The notes below the pieces were generated by a model. The model searched no databases. It was given only the letters and a program-made list of their open reading frames with translations, and was not told the origin of the DNA. DNA of 64,000 nt from Paragordius varius (Eukaryota > Nematomorpha), in NCBI GenBank assembly GCA_964247055.1, contig OZ176052.1, positions 8,122,001-8,186,000 of the forward strand, in the 5' to 3' direction. The translations under genes were made by a program, and so were the position numbers. Positions 1 through 12,000 of this stretch are shown in pieces. Positions within the stretch are counted from its first letter, which is position 1. Each line of letters opens with the position of its first letter.

Positions 1-326
1 AAAAAAAAATTTATTCGGCCGGTCATACCACTGCGTTATTATATAAGTTGCTTTTTAAAAAAATATTTTTTAATCTTAGATAAATTAACATTAGATATGA
101 AACCATAATTATTGCTTGAGTCAGCACCCTCAATATTATAAAATTTTAAAATGAATATTTATTTGGAAACGTAAGAAAAATAAACAAAATACACCAAGTT
201 GGCGGTTTAGTTTGTTAAATGTAGGATGCGAATTACAATGCATCCCAGCAATCAAAAATATTTATATATGTTGAGAACAAATAATACATTTTTGTGGTAT
301 ATACGTTTTGTTTTTGTTAAACACAG
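1..326 (+). other. Intron sequence upstream of the first LRR exon
   Basis: AT-rich sequence ending in the acceptor ...AACACAG at 320-326. No coding signal is seen. It is read as the end of an intron whose upstream exons, carrying the leucine-rich repeats of this gene, lie outside the window. Confidence 0.5.
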
Positions 327-2175
327 GTAACCCTATAACTTGTGATTGTGATGTTTACAAACTTATTAAATGGTATTATTATGAATCAAATTTGGTGGAT
401 GTCCCTATTATTCAATTGGAAGCGACTTGTTCGAATCCCAAACATGGTATAAGGGAACATTCATTGCTTAGCCATCGTCTCATGCTAAAGCTTCAGCAAC
501 TTTGTGGTGAACCTGACGAAAATTTTGAGAATCAAACATCACCTTCGTTGATTGCCGACATCTTTGGAATAAATAAGGCGAAAAAGGTATTTATAACACG
601 GTAGCATAAATAATAAATATATATATATATATATATATATTTCATGTGTCATTTAAATGCAGATAATATCTCACCCAAAAACAGTAAAAATAAAGCGGGG
701 TGAGACAAAAAAGAATTAATTGCATTTTATATTTTATCACATATGGACTTTAACATTATGTAGGAAATATTTTTTTAAACTTTATCAATTATATTTTTAT
801 TTAAAAAAAACTCTTTATCAATTATATTTTTTTAAAAAAAAACTCTAAAGTTGGCATCAATGGGTTCCAAAGCACAAATCGATATATGGGAGCACCGAAT
901 AACCTAAAAAATATTTTAGTTTTTTATTGAAACTACATAACACCATACACCGAATGAATACTTAGCTAGTTTTAATAATATAAATTTTTATCAAAGCCGT
1001 GTCAGGGCCGTTTGCAGTATCCAGAATAAAGCGGAAATTTAGAGAAAGACTTGAAAAAAATTGTAAAATAAGTTGACATTGCAATGTAGAAAAAGATATC
1101 TTTCGCCTGATTTGATATAAAAATTTATTAAATTACAAAATTTGATTTAACTATTAAATAAAAATTTATAATTAATTTGACAATAAATATTTCAATGTAA
1201 AAATCAGAGCCCATAGATACATATGTTCAAAAATGTCTAAGCATGCAACTTTCCAACGATCATCTCCTTTCAAAATTTTATATAATCCCAAAATTATGAG
1301 TCTCGAAACTAATATTATTTTAAAATGTATATTGAGTGTTGCTACATTTAATTAAGTAACGATGTAATATGAAGTGCAAAAGTAATAGCACATTATTTTT
1401 CTATTCTTTGATTTATAAAAAACATTTGACTACAAATTTAAGCTAAAATTTTTTTGGTAGTAATAATTTTTTTATCAAAAATTCTGAGTTATTAGAAATC
1501 TTAAGCAGCATTTATTGTACAAAAATTATAAACATTTATACCTTTTGCAGCATCCTAAGATATCTAATTATATTATATTGCTCTTTGCATATATGAAGCT
1601 AAGTTGCAGATTTCAATTTATTTTATGCACCATATACATCAAAACGTGTTGTTAAAGCATTTTAAAACATAAATTAACACAACATTTATTATAATGAATA
1701 GGCCAAACAGTTTCCCGGTGATAATAAATCCCATGCTCTCTCTCCATATCGTTCGGGTGACAAAGCTACCTATACGCCGAAAAATTCTCAACAGTGGAAA
1801 GGACATTTAGTAATTGTCACACTTAGTATTTTGTTTGCCATATCTGTACTCATGCTATTTGCCTTATTTGTTAACCGTTATGGCTTAACGAAACGCACCC
1901 TGAGCAATAAAACAAATTTCCTACTTTCCAAATTCCATCTTGGAAATGCGTCGAATTCATCATCTGGCCATCGAGCGGTATGGGGTTCTGGTATGGGATC
2001 AGATCGAATTCGATTCGTTAGCCAAGAAATTTTACCAGCAGCCGAATCTATGTCTATACAGCCACCATCAGTTCAAAATTATAATACGAATACGACTCAA
2101 CCATCAACATCAAACAATAATAGCAACATTAAAAATAATAAATCTTCACAGGTTACAACCAATCTCTCTCAATAG
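327..2175 (+). CDS. LRR transmembrane receptor-like protein, 3' part (gene LRR-1)
   Basis: The C-terminal part of a cell-surface leucine-rich-repeat protein. Exon 327-586 encodes an LRR C-terminal cap, starting NPITCDCDVYKLIKWY with later paired cysteines (ATCSNP, LCGEP). It enters in phase 1 and leaves in phase 0 at donor GTATTT. The second exon starts at 1702 (or 1711; both acceptors keep phase 0) and ends at TAG 2173-2175. It encodes a membrane segment (about HLVIVTLSILFAISVLMLF) and a roughly 100-residue Ser/Asn/Thr-rich tail with no TIR or kinase domain. The cap closely resembles that of the gene at 13626-19527 and the relic at 11143, so the three look like tandem duplicates. LRR ectodomains usually mediate adhesion or ligand binding; the ligand cannot be told here. 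The acceptor lacks a clear pyrimidine tract, so the second exon start is the weakest point. Confidence 0.75.
587..1701 (+). other. Intron of LRR-1
   Basis: AT-rich 1.1-kb intron with an (AT)n run at about 617-641. No gene or clear repeat element was recognised in it. Confidence 0.5.
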
Positions 2176-2275
2176 CTGATGCAGGAACGAATTCTTCTTT
2201 TAGATATTTATTTCATATTTTTTAATTTTAGTGTTTCTTTTAATATTTGTAATATCTCATGTATTTTTATTAATC

Positions 2276-2281
2276 AATAAA
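2276..2281 (+). terminator. Poly(A) signal of LRR-1
   Basis: AATAAA 101 bases after the stop codon of LRR-1. The Helitron starts three bases further on, so that insertion sits directly at the 3' end of the gene. Confidence 0.7.
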
Positions 2282-4036
2282 TAATCTATATATTTATAAA
2301 AATGGATAGTGGTGGCTTTGTGATCTGTTTCCGGAAAACCGGTAGACCCATTCAAATCCAAATATCGAAAAAATATAATCATTAATGAATGCCCCGACAA
2401 TAGCTTCGCCCTTTTTTGGAATTAGGGCTCCATTTCGGGGCTACCCCGTGTAAAAAAACGGGTTTTTTTGAAAACAGATTCGTGTCTTTGAGACAATTTT
2501 CCTTAAAAGGTGTTGCACCATTCGATTTCAGATATGATTTTTTTTTACTTATTTTCGATTGCGCCAAACATAGTCGGCTTGCTTTTTTAATTTAGGCCCT
2601 CTTTTTACCCGTTTCCCCCGTAAAATGCCATTTTTTTCAAAAAAATTACAAAAATAATTTTTCGAGTCTATTTTTCGCCCAGGGTATGAGACCGTAAAAA
2701 TTCAATAAAGATTCCAGGTATTTCCTGTTAAAAGGCAAAAACTTAAGTCGTGCGTTTCTTTTATATTGGTTGCTGGGTAAGTAGCTACCCGCTAAAAACT
2801 GATACGTCATATCAAAATAGTGTGCCTTTAGGGCTAATATCAGGCCGTATGAGTTCAATAGGTGCTTAAAATATTCGTAAAAAGTCAAAAATTTAAGTCT
2901 TAAATTAGCGGTTAAATAGGCTCTGGGTAGGGGACTACCCGTGTAAAAATGCGTCACTATATCGATACGGTATGTCTTTGGAGACAAATTTCAGAAAATT
3001 ATGATACTAAGTACAATAACGGCCTAAAATATTTATTACCCCTTAAAAAATAAATATTTTACTATAGGGGGTTATATTGAGTGGCTAAGAAATGTTTTAT
3101 GCCCTAAAAAATTCGCCGCCATAGAACAATTTTTTGGTTTTGAAGCAATATTTCCAAGAACTTATAGGAGCATATGGACATTATAATTCCAGACATTCCT
3201 CATATAAAGACAAAAATTTTGCCCGACGCTTTTTTATACCTGCCTCTGAGTAAGAAGCTACCCGCCAAAAACTGTGCCACTATATAGAAATTACGTTGTT
3301 TTGGAACTAATTCAAAATTTATGCCATATAAGCTAATTTAAAGTTGGAAATATTACCCGTAACTAGGTAAAAATTAAGGTCAGGCTTCTTTATTAGCCGT
3401 TAATTTGGGGCGTTTATGCCCTAAAACGCCATCATATAACGATTATTTAGTATTGAAGTATTTTTTCGAATAACCCATGAGACGATGGTCTCAAAGACGA
3501 TTCCAAATATTTTCCTCATAAAGGCAAAAAATTTAACTTAGCGCTTTTCCATATAGGCCTATGGTAATGTGACCTGATAGGCTGTTTTTCGCAGTACAGT
3601 ACTGGGTTTTCAGAAAAAAACTGCTCCCACTTTTGTACTGCTTTTTGAAATTAAAATAATTTAATTTTTTATAAATATATAACCTTTTATTAATTCAAAA
3701 AAATTATTTTAGAACTAAATATAGTACCCTCTGCAAAAATAACCCCATAATTTGTAGAGAAATGGTTCATTTTGAGGTAAAAAAACTAAGATTACACGAA
3801 AAACTTAAGATTGCAGTCTTTCGCGCAGTGGCAAAATAAACCTCGGACTCCACCTTAAGATGCTCTTTCGCTCAGGGCTTCCGCAAAAAGAGGAGCTTCA
3901 AAATTTAAAATTAATAAATTAATTTATGATATTTAAATAAATGTTTGATCAAGTTTAGAAAGTTCATTTTTTGTTATAATTATCAAACGGAAAATTAAAA
4001 ATTGTTATTCCCGTAACATATATTGCAAAATTATTA

Positions 4037-5267
4037 CACTGTGTGCAAAAGATTTTAACAAAACTTTTTTTTTCATGAGATAGCTTATGACCAGCGTATT
4101 CATTTGCTGCAAAATTTTTTATTTGTTGACAACCTAGCTTTTGAAATATTGAGAGGAAATCAAAATTGGGCAAAAAGTGAAAATTAAGGATAATTAAGGA
4201 TGAATCAAAAAATAATGATAAAATTTTAAATATTATGGTTTATTATCATTTTAGGAGATATTTTCAATATATAAATAGCCTTAAATCATATAGTTAGGGT
4301 TTCTATAAAATTTCAGCTCAAAAGATGGCGTTTTTGTTTTATCGCTTAAAAGAAAAAAATTAATTGAAACTATATTAAAATAATTTTTTAATTATTTACT
4401 ACCTAAACTCACTATTAAAATCTTAACATTTATATTTTATTCAGTAAAAAATACATATATATCAAAATAAAACCAAAAATACTGTTTTTATTTTTGCATT
4501 TTTTTGTCATCTGGTTTATGAGTGTATAAAAAATTTATACTGTTTTATTTTGGATTCTGACATGAGTGGGAATTATAAAGCATATAATTTATGCCAAATA
4601 AGATTAAAATCCCAATAAAAATATTAATTTGTCTTAAATCAGACTTGTTACAGGGATTTGTAAGGATTGTTGTTGATATTCTACTACTTTAAAATGCTAT
4701 TTTGCATAAATTATATACTTTAAATTCGCACTCATGTAAGAATCCATAATAAAACAGTATAAATTTTTTTATATACTCACAAGCCAGATGACAAAAAAAT
4801 GTAAAATTAAAAAACAATATTTTTTGGTTTTATTTTAATATATAAGTTTTTTTACTGAATAAAATATGCATGTTAAGATTTTAATAGTAAGTTTAGGTAG
4901 TAAATAATCAAAAAAAAATATTTTAATATAGTTTCATTAAAAAAATTTTGTTTTTTAAGTGTATTTAAAAAAACGCCATCTTTTGAGCTTAAATTTTATA
5001 GAAACTAAAACTATATGATTATAGGCTATTTATATATTGAAAATATATTTTGAAATGATAATAAACCATAATATCTCAAATTTTATCATTATTTTTTGAA
5101 TTATCCTTAATTTTCACTTTGTGCACGATTTTGATTCTCTCTCAATATTTTAAATAGGTTGTCAACAAATAATAATTTTTGCGGCAAATGAATTCATTGG
5201 TCATAAGCTATTCCATGAAAAAAAAATTTTCGTTAAATCAAAATGACCCTCTTTTTTGCACACAGTG
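4037..5267. mobile_element. Fold-back element, CAC...GTG ends, TTA repeats
   Basis: A 1.23-kb imperfect palindrome centred near 4640. The outer ends are CACTGTGTGCAAAA and its complement TTTTGCACACAGTG. Matching phrases occur along both arms, for example the reverse complement of 4082-4110 at about 5180-5215. It is flanked by TTA on both sides (4034-4036, 5268-5270). CACTR ends with 3-bp duplications fit CACTA/EnSpm-like transposons; a PIF-like TWA target is an alternative. No transposase is seen. Confidence 0.65.
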
Positions 5268-5539
5268 TTATATATGTAAGATGACCAGATTTTTTGAAGG
5301 AAAAAGCGGGACAAATCTGAGAAGGGGGTGGGTCATTGGGGGGTACAACCAAAAATTTTTATACAAAAAATTTATTGTAATATTTATTTATTTTTAACAC
5401 AAATACATTATAAATATAAAAAAATTTGTACCTCACAGGTTGTTTGTACCTTATTCAATAAATTTCCATGTGCACGAACAAAGGGTGAAGTGATTTTAAT
5501 ATTCTAGAAAAAAATAATAAAGACGAAATCATCACAAAG

Positions 5540-6240
5540 TGCGCTGGGTGATGCAAGAAGCGGACAAAAATATTTTTAACAATTTAGCGAGTAATCTTAA
5601 TCAAAACATTATTGGCAGATACACAACGTTCAAACAGCTACTGATATGTTACCCCTGGATGTGGAAAATATAGATGTTAAAATGCTTGAATATTGTAGAA
5701 CTGTTGGTTAGCTCTTTTGCCAGCGATTGAAATATTTATAAAAATGTGATCTCCTAGAATCCTATTTTTTATCACAGGACAAAGGTCAAAATTCCAAGTC
5801 AAAAAAGGTTAGAAAATAATTTTATACCATTACCTAATCGCAATATTATAAAGCATCCAGAAAAACAAGGCTCAATGAATAGCCAGAATATAAAAATGTT
5901 TTATACAAACAAAAACGATTATTTGGAAGACAAGACCGTGCAATATGACACTTTTTTATGAAGTCTCATTATTAAATGAATATATTGAATGAAAACTTAT
6001 ATTATGGACAACAGAAAAAAATACGTAGGATAGAAATAAAATAATCATTTTTAAACAAATTATGTTCCATACAATAATATTTTAATTGTAGAATTTGCAT
6101 TATCTTTACCTGAACCACTGCTATTGAATGCGTTTTTTTACAGTAAATTAAGTAAGGACACGGAATCAAATGTTGAATAAAAGCCATTTTATGTGTTTAA
6201 ATATAATTTGACAAATTATGAAGACTTATACAATATATTA
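5540..6240 (+). pseudogene. Inverted partial copy of the hAT-B transposase
   Basis: On the + strand this stretch matches parts of the - strand relic to its right: the region around GQKNIFHKL...NQNIIG and DLLPLDVEN (about 5555-5690), then FYTNKNDYLED (about 5897-5930), then the segment after NLTNSCEDFYNIL (about 6195-6240). It is more decayed and lacks intervening parts. The junction of the two arms lies near 6240-6250. Confidence 0.7.
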
Positions 6241-6251
6241 AGTAATTTTGT

Positions 6252-8142
6252 TTATTTTTTAACATAAAAACTTAATAAATATAAGAAAATATTTTCTTTG
6301 GTATATTTTTTGTTTGAGTGAATGCGTTTTAGCAGATTGTCATCATTTTTTAAAATATTGTAGAAGTCTTCACAAGAATTTGTCAAATTATATTTGACAG
6401 ATAAAACGGCCTTTAAAGTTTCAACATTTAAATTTGATTTTTCCGATGTCCACACCTGATTTACTGTGGAAAAACGCGCTCAGTAGCAGCGTTGGTTCTA
6501 GGTAAAGATAGTGCGAATTCCACAATTTTTAAAATATTATTGTATGTAATATAGTTGGCTTCAAAATGATGAAATATTTCCAACCATTTCTTTTCTACTG
6601 TATATTTTCTTTTGTCCATAATTTAAGTTTTTCATTATTAATATATCTTTTAACTAATACTTCAGAAAAAAGATCATTTTCTGAAAGATTACTTTTTGAT
6701 AATTTTTGGGAGCAGATATAATCTAATGATTTTTGAACATCGCACCAATTAAATTCTGATTTTAATGTTATCCAATGAAAATGATCAATTTCATTGAATT
6801 GCGTCGTCCAGTCTTCCAAATAATCTTTACAGTTTGTATAAAACATTTTTATATGGCACAGGATATCTTGGCGATTTATTAAGCCTTGTTTTTCTAAATT
6901 ATTTATTATATTGCGGATGGTTAATGGTATAAAATTATTTTCTAACCGTTCTTGACATTGGAATTTTAGGTTACTAACTTCATTGGCTAATTCAATAGCC
7001 GAAATTTTGTCACCTTCTATAAATTTAATAACATTTTGAAAGAGAGAAGCTTGATTATGTAAGAATTCTAACCATATTTTTGAACAATCACTTTCAAAAA
7101 ATTAAAGTTGTAGAACATTTGTCCTGTGATAATAAAAAAGATTTTAAAGGATCATACATTTTTAAAATTCTTTCGATAGCTGGCATAAAAGCTAACCAAC
7201 GAGTTTTACAATATCCAAGCATTTTTTGATATTGAACTTCTGCATTTTCACAGAATTCTTTAAGCGTTTCAACACTACCGTGTATAAATAAAAATAGGAA
7301 TATATTTTAACAACTACATTTTCCACATCTAGGGGTAACAAATCAGCAGCTGTTTGAATAGCGTTGTGTATTATATGGGCTGCACACCCAACGCCAATAA
7401 TGTTTTGATTAAGATTATCTGTTAATTTATGAAAAATATTTTTTTGTCCTCTCCTTGCTTTTCCACCAAAGTTCATATTGGTGTTGTCAGCGCAATATAC
7501 GTTAATTTTGTATTTTAAATTATTTTTTGCATTATTGAAGTAAATATTATTTCGGAATTTTCACCGGGTAGGGAAATTAAATCTAAAATTTTAATTTTTA
7601 CTCCGGTTTCTGGATCAAAATATCTTATTAAAGTGGGAAATAATTTTGTTTCCTTGTGAGATGCATCAAAGTATAGCGATATGAAATTAATTTTCAGCAA
7701 ATCTTTTTGTATTTCAGAAAATACATGTGGCGAAAGGACATTGCACACAATGGCTTCAGCCTTTGTACGGGCACATGTAAATTTTTTATGGAATAACGTG
7801 TGAATAACCTGTGAGGTACAATCCATAGATCTAAAGGAATGATTGTGATTAACGGCGTGAAAAGATAACACGCCCTCAGCTAGTGCCAAATTCTTTTCTT
7901 CCTCTCCAAAAGCGGTTTTTCAAAAAAATCGCTCATTTTGTAAGATGATGCCGCCATATTTAAACATTTTTAATTTTCTGTGTTTCCATATGCTTTGTAA
8001 TATCATGCTTGCCGCCATGTGCTAGGGTGAATTCCCCCTCGCATATAAGACATTTAACAAATGATTCATTCTTCGTTTTTTTAATAAAAGGAAAATCCTT
8101 CATTAATTCATCGTTGAATTTACAACCTCTTTTTGTGCTCAT
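6252..8142 (-). pseudogene. hAT transposase relic (BED zinc finger, ZMYM/ZBED5-like)
   Basis: Read on the - strand from 8142. An N-terminal segment has a BED-type zinc finger (CLICEGEFTLAHGGKHDITKH, reading C-x2-C then H-x4-H). Next comes a segment with the hAT phrase ISLYFDASHKETKLFP at 7515-7889. A third segment reads IGVGCAAHIIHNAIQTAADLL at 7192-7476, the conserved CxAHxxHN region of ZBED5/ZMYM-like hAT transposases. Further fragments lie at 6595-6846 and 6252-6455. The fragments fall in at least two frames and are separated by stops, so the gene is dead. It would have cut and pasted elements with these ends. Confidence 0.8.
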
Positions 8143-9807
8143 ATTTATAAACTACTATTAGTATAATAAATATTATATTACCTTAATTTACTGTGATAAA
8201 CGTGTAAGGTACCGATTTGTGGTATCAATTTGTCTTTTAAGCTACCGATTTGTGGTATTAATTTGGCTTTTTAATAATGTTGACAAGTAATAAAACTAAA
8301 ATATTGGTATAATAAATATTATATTACCTTAATTTTGTGAAATAAACGTGTAAGGTACCGATTTGTGGTATCAATTTGTCTTTTAATCTAGATATTTGTG
8401 GTATTAACTTGGCTTTTTGATAATAATGACAGTAGTAGTAGGAAGTATAGTGTATAATCACATGATATAAATTCGAAAAAAATAAATATTTTTAATTTAA
8501 AATAAAAAATTTTAATTTAAAATTGAATAGATTTTTAAGATATTTAATGATAAAAAATTTAAACGGACAAAAAAAATTTATTTGCATTAAAAAAATTTTT
8601 TTTTATATAATCGTGAAAAAGCGGGACATTTAAAAACGTAGCAGGAAGCGGGACAAAGTGTGAAAAAGCGGGACGTCTGGTCACCTTATATATATGGCAT
8701 ATCATACTTATTAGATGGGAGGTATATTACTTGATTTTTTTCTTAAACTTTAATTTTTATTAGTTTTTTTATTTTTTGCATAAAATAATTTGAGAATTTT
8801 TTTGAAGCGTCTTCAAACTATTTTGAAGTATGATAGAAACGGTATAACGCTTTAAGATTTAATAAAATCCTTTTAAATAATTCGAGAATGTTGAACATTA
8901 CTATAGGTTCAGAATTTTGATTTAAAGGTTTGTTTGATTGCAAATTTTGGTGAGTTTTTGTTAAAAAACACATTTTCGATTTAACATAAATTTGAAAACG
9001 AATGAATAATCAAAATTTTGATTAAGACATAATCGAATTATATATATATATATATATAAAATGTTATAACATCTCAACCGTTTATATCGTTTCCATCATG
9101 CCCAAAATAATACGAAGTACGCTTCAACAAAATTTTGCTAAAAATTAAATTTTTGTAAGTGTCCATTTTTTAAAAAATTAAAATTCAGCATATATTTAAA
9201 ATTATTGCACAATATCGAAATTTTTGCGTTTATTTTAATAGAACAGTCCATTTTAAAAGGGGCAAAAAACTTGGGACTTTCAGACCCCACATCTAAAAGT
9301 TTCAAAAGCGCCATGATAAGCCTCAATTTTTTCTCGCAAAATATATATATTTCATCTGGATATTTTTTTGTGGAAACTGTGTAATATACCACAGGTGTTA
9401 AAACAGGCAAAGTATGTTTTAATTTTGTACTGCGTTGAAGTTCAAAATATCTGGTCACATTAGCCTATGGGTAGGGGTCTACCGGTTTAAAACTGAGACG
9501 AGATATAAAAATGGCGTGGCTTTGGAGCAATTTTCAAAAAACTTAAGAAGCCATACGAGTTCAATAAAGGCTTTAAATATTACCCGTAAAAAGGTAAAAA
9601 TTATAGTATAGCGGTTTTTTCCGTTAGCCATCAATTTGGGGCCTTTACACCAGTAAACAATATATTGGTATGAATGCACCGTTTTGAAAATCCGACATAG
9701 CTATTTAAAAGTGTTTCGAAATAATCCACATATATGGATCATTTTATTGTCCCTTTTTGCAAATAGCCCCCCCCCAGAAGTCCGAAGGACTTCCTTGGGC
9801 CGCGTAG

Positions 9808-10569
9808 TACCACGAGATTTACGCTATTAGATAAAAATTAATCGTCTGTTTGATTTTAATAAATTAATGAAAATGAATAAAGCTCTACAACTTTTATCAT
9901 GCTAGAGATTGTGAATATGTGCTTAAATTATTTTTATGACTAAATCTAAATTTTCTGTCCAGTTTGATATTTGTTTATTCTTTCATATAACGACGGGATT
10001 GTATGGTAAAATTGACTTAAATCCGAAATTCGGATTTTATTTTATTAATACACTCAGTTAGTCAATGTAAAATCCATATTGTTTAAATTATATGCATGAT
10101 AGTTGTCATAAAAATATAGGTATAATTTAATTAGTAACAGTCAAATATTTTTTGGGTGCATTTTGTATTAAGTATAATACTCGAGAATTTTTCGCCTAAC
10201 TGTCATTATACGATTTTATCAACATGATTTTTTATAAATAATAAATTATAAAAATTTATTATCATTACAACATTTCAATATCTGTTTAATTAATGTTTTA
10301 AAATATCATAATCCCAATTTATGCAACGGTATAAATCCACAATGAAATAAAATGGTAAAACGTTATATTAAAATAATAATTTTGCCAATCTCAGTTTAAT
10401 TTTAAATAACAACTGCAATTTATGCATTTTATGATTTTATTAAATTAAACTATTAATGTAATTTCCCAATTAGATTATGGAATTGGAAAAAATGGTAAAT
10501 GAAATTGAAAATAACAAATTGAAATACGTTAAAATTCGATTTACTTTAATTTTTTTAAAAAAAAGGCGT
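9808..10569. other. AT-rich spacer
   Basis: Very AT-rich intergenic sequence between the Helitron end and the SINE. No coding signal or recognised repeat was seen. Confidence 0.4.
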
Positions 10570-10735
10570 GAGGGTATAGTAGGTATGACGCCGGACTCTT
10601 ACCTGCATGCCAGAGTTCGAACCCCGAAACTACGCAATTTGTCTATCATCACTGTCGACTCTAATCAGGCTAAAGCCTTCCCATGTCCGGAGACAATTTA
10701 AGTCCTTACCCGTTAATAAAAAAGGAAAAAAGAAA
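10570..10735 (+). mobile_element. tRNA-derived SINE, copy 1
   Basis: The head resembles a tRNA gene with RNA polymerase III boxes: an A-box-like TATAGTAGGTATGACGCCGG from 10575 and a B box GAGTTCGAACC at 10613-10623. The body then reads CAATTTAAGTCCTTACC and ends in an A-rich tail (AATAAAAAAGG). The same head, body and tail occur at 60816-60998, which shows a dispersed family. It cannot fold into a full cloverleaf with a 3' end, so it is not called as a tRNA gene. Confidence 0.75.
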
Positions 10736-11142
10736 CTATTTTTTTTTAATTTTAAAAATATTATTCTGATTAATTTTAAGAATTCTTATAACTTTTTCTT
10801 AAATTTATATCAAAGTATTCATCACTATGTGCATGAGGATTAAAAAATAAATGACTATAAATATATCATAATGCGGTTAAAATGCCAGATAATATTTTTT
10901 ATGCTATTAGCAATATCTAAAAAATCATATTTTTATCGCTTAAGTTGGAAAATAATTATTACAATCTAGGGAAATCAATTAAATTTTGTATATTAACATT
11001 TTTTCTAGTTTCCCATTATAATGAGATGAACATCATGATTTTAAAATTTAATTATAACTTTGGTCCATGTAACATGATTGATTATCATTTAAATGTGTGT
11101 TTTATACTTTTGTATAATGTGTTATTCATTCTGTACATTGTA

Positions 11143-11387
11143 AATAATCCTATTAAGTGCAATTGCGATGTGTATAACTTGTAAATGGTATTATGGTAAT
11201 CAAAACCTATTCTAGAAGACAAGTACACATTAATTCCACTTTAACATTGATATGAGCAATCTCAGCTTAACGGGATGTGTTTTAACCCTGATATGAAGAT
11301 CAATGAAATCTCCACTTTGATTGATAAACTTGCTCCTTTTTGCGGGCCCAAAAATGTTGCACATAGTTCTTCTGAAACCTTCAAATA
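11143..11387 (+). pseudogene. LRR C-terminal cap relic (third paralogue)
   Basis: The sequence reads NNPIKCNCDVYNL, then loses the frame where the intact genes have VKWYY. It picks up again as QLNGMCFNP and LIDKLAPFCGP before a stop at 11385-11387. Order and spacing of the cysteine phrases match the caps at 327-586 and 18968-19527. At least one frameshift and several stops are present. No membrane segment or upstream LRR exon was found nearby. It lies between the two live LRR genes, so it looks like a dead member of a tandem series. Confidence 0.75.
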
Positions 11388-11499
11388 AATGATTTAAAAT
11401 TGTTATTAAATATTTGTAAATCTTAACTTTATTTCCATAGTTTTCATATATATACCTAGGGGTGCAAAATAAAATTTAATAAAACTTATAAATAATTAA

Positions 11500-12000
11500 T
11501 TCTCCATGACCTTTTGGTGTAGTTTTATACCCCAGAGCGATTTCAGAAACGAATATCTTAAAAAGTATTTAAGGTGTTAGGCCGAAGTTATAAATATGCT
11601 TTCTTTAGCTTTTAGAACCATATACAAATTTTTTATAAATGTATTGTAAAAAAATCTTCACCTCAAACTTTTCCGCAATTCTTTTTATAATTTTTTCGCT
11701 AATGCAACAGCAAATAAAGTATATTATGTAAAATGCAAATAATTAACTTAGTTTTCAGGCTACATTTTACCTGCAAAAACTTGATATATTTTGATTTTAA
11801 TATCAGCTGTCAGTTTCAATGGTATTTTGAAATTGTCCCAATTTTAAACTCTAGAAGTCACAAAACTGACAAATATAAGATTTTTTATCTAATACTTTAG
11901 AACAATGCTTATAATTAAATTTTAACCAAAATAACTTTAGTAGTTTATCTACAAAATTGAGCTATGGGAAATAAAATTACCAGCCCATACGCCAATTAGG
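11500..12000. repeat. Dispersed AT-rich repeat (family Y)
   Basis: Diverged copies of the same phrases (GACCTTTTGGTGTAGTTTTA, ACCCCAGAGCG, and a TGCAAATAATTAACTTAG block) recur near 21310-22060, 27230-27480, 46340-46990 and, inverted, in a PABP intron at about 50040-50560. Boundaries and class are unknown. Confidence 0.4.

Larger units (their letters stand above)
5277..8688 (-). mobile_element. hAT element B, with degenerate transposase in a snap-back arrangement
   Basis: The ends are TAAGATGACCAGA on the left and the complement of TAAGGTGACCAGACG on the right. Both ends contain several copies of the phrase AAAGCGGGAC. The flanks are an 8-bp duplication, TATATATG (5269-5276 and 8689-8696). 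The right 2.4 kb carries a transposase relic on the - strand. The left 1 kb is an inverted, further decayed copy of parts of the same gene. The insertion lies directly beside the right end of the fold-back element, within hAT-A. Confidence 0.85.
3565..9462. mobile_element. hAT element A, non-autonomous, itself carrying insertions
   Basis: Terminal inverted repeats begin TAATGTGACC on both sides, and a second matching block (CGCAGTAC) lies about 30 bases in. The flanks are a perfect 8-bp target duplication, GCCTATGG (3557-3564 and 9463-9470), as made by hAT transposases. The Helitron modules run on across the insertion, confirming the pre-insertion site. Without the nested fold-back (4037-5267) and hAT-B (5277-8688), the element is about 1.2 kb with no coding capacity. 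An (AT)n run lies near 9040-9057. Confidence 0.8.
2285..9807 (+). mobile_element. Non-autonomous Helitron, copy 1, split by a nested hAT
   Basis: The 5' end is TCTATATATTTATAAAAATGG, preceded by A. The 3' end carries a perfect 7-bp hairpin (GAAGTCC-GAA-GGACTTC) followed about 17 bases later by GTAG and then T; the better copy at 39416-40468 has the canonical CTAG-T. These are Helitron hallmarks: 5' TC, a 3' hairpin plus CTRR, insertion between A and T, and no target duplication. No Rep/helicase coding is seen. The body consists of degenerate modules repeating phrases such as GGCAAAAATTTAAGTC, GGGTAAGNAGCTACCCGC and CATATGAGTTCAATA. Removing the hAT at 3565-9462 and one copy of its 8-bp duplication leaves about 1.6 kb. 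Confidence 0.8.

Noticed and set aside
10570-10735. tRNA gene
   Set aside because: The polymerase III boxes are tRNA-like, but the sequence runs into a shared SINE body and A-rich tail that recurs at 60816-60998, and the acceptor stem does not close.
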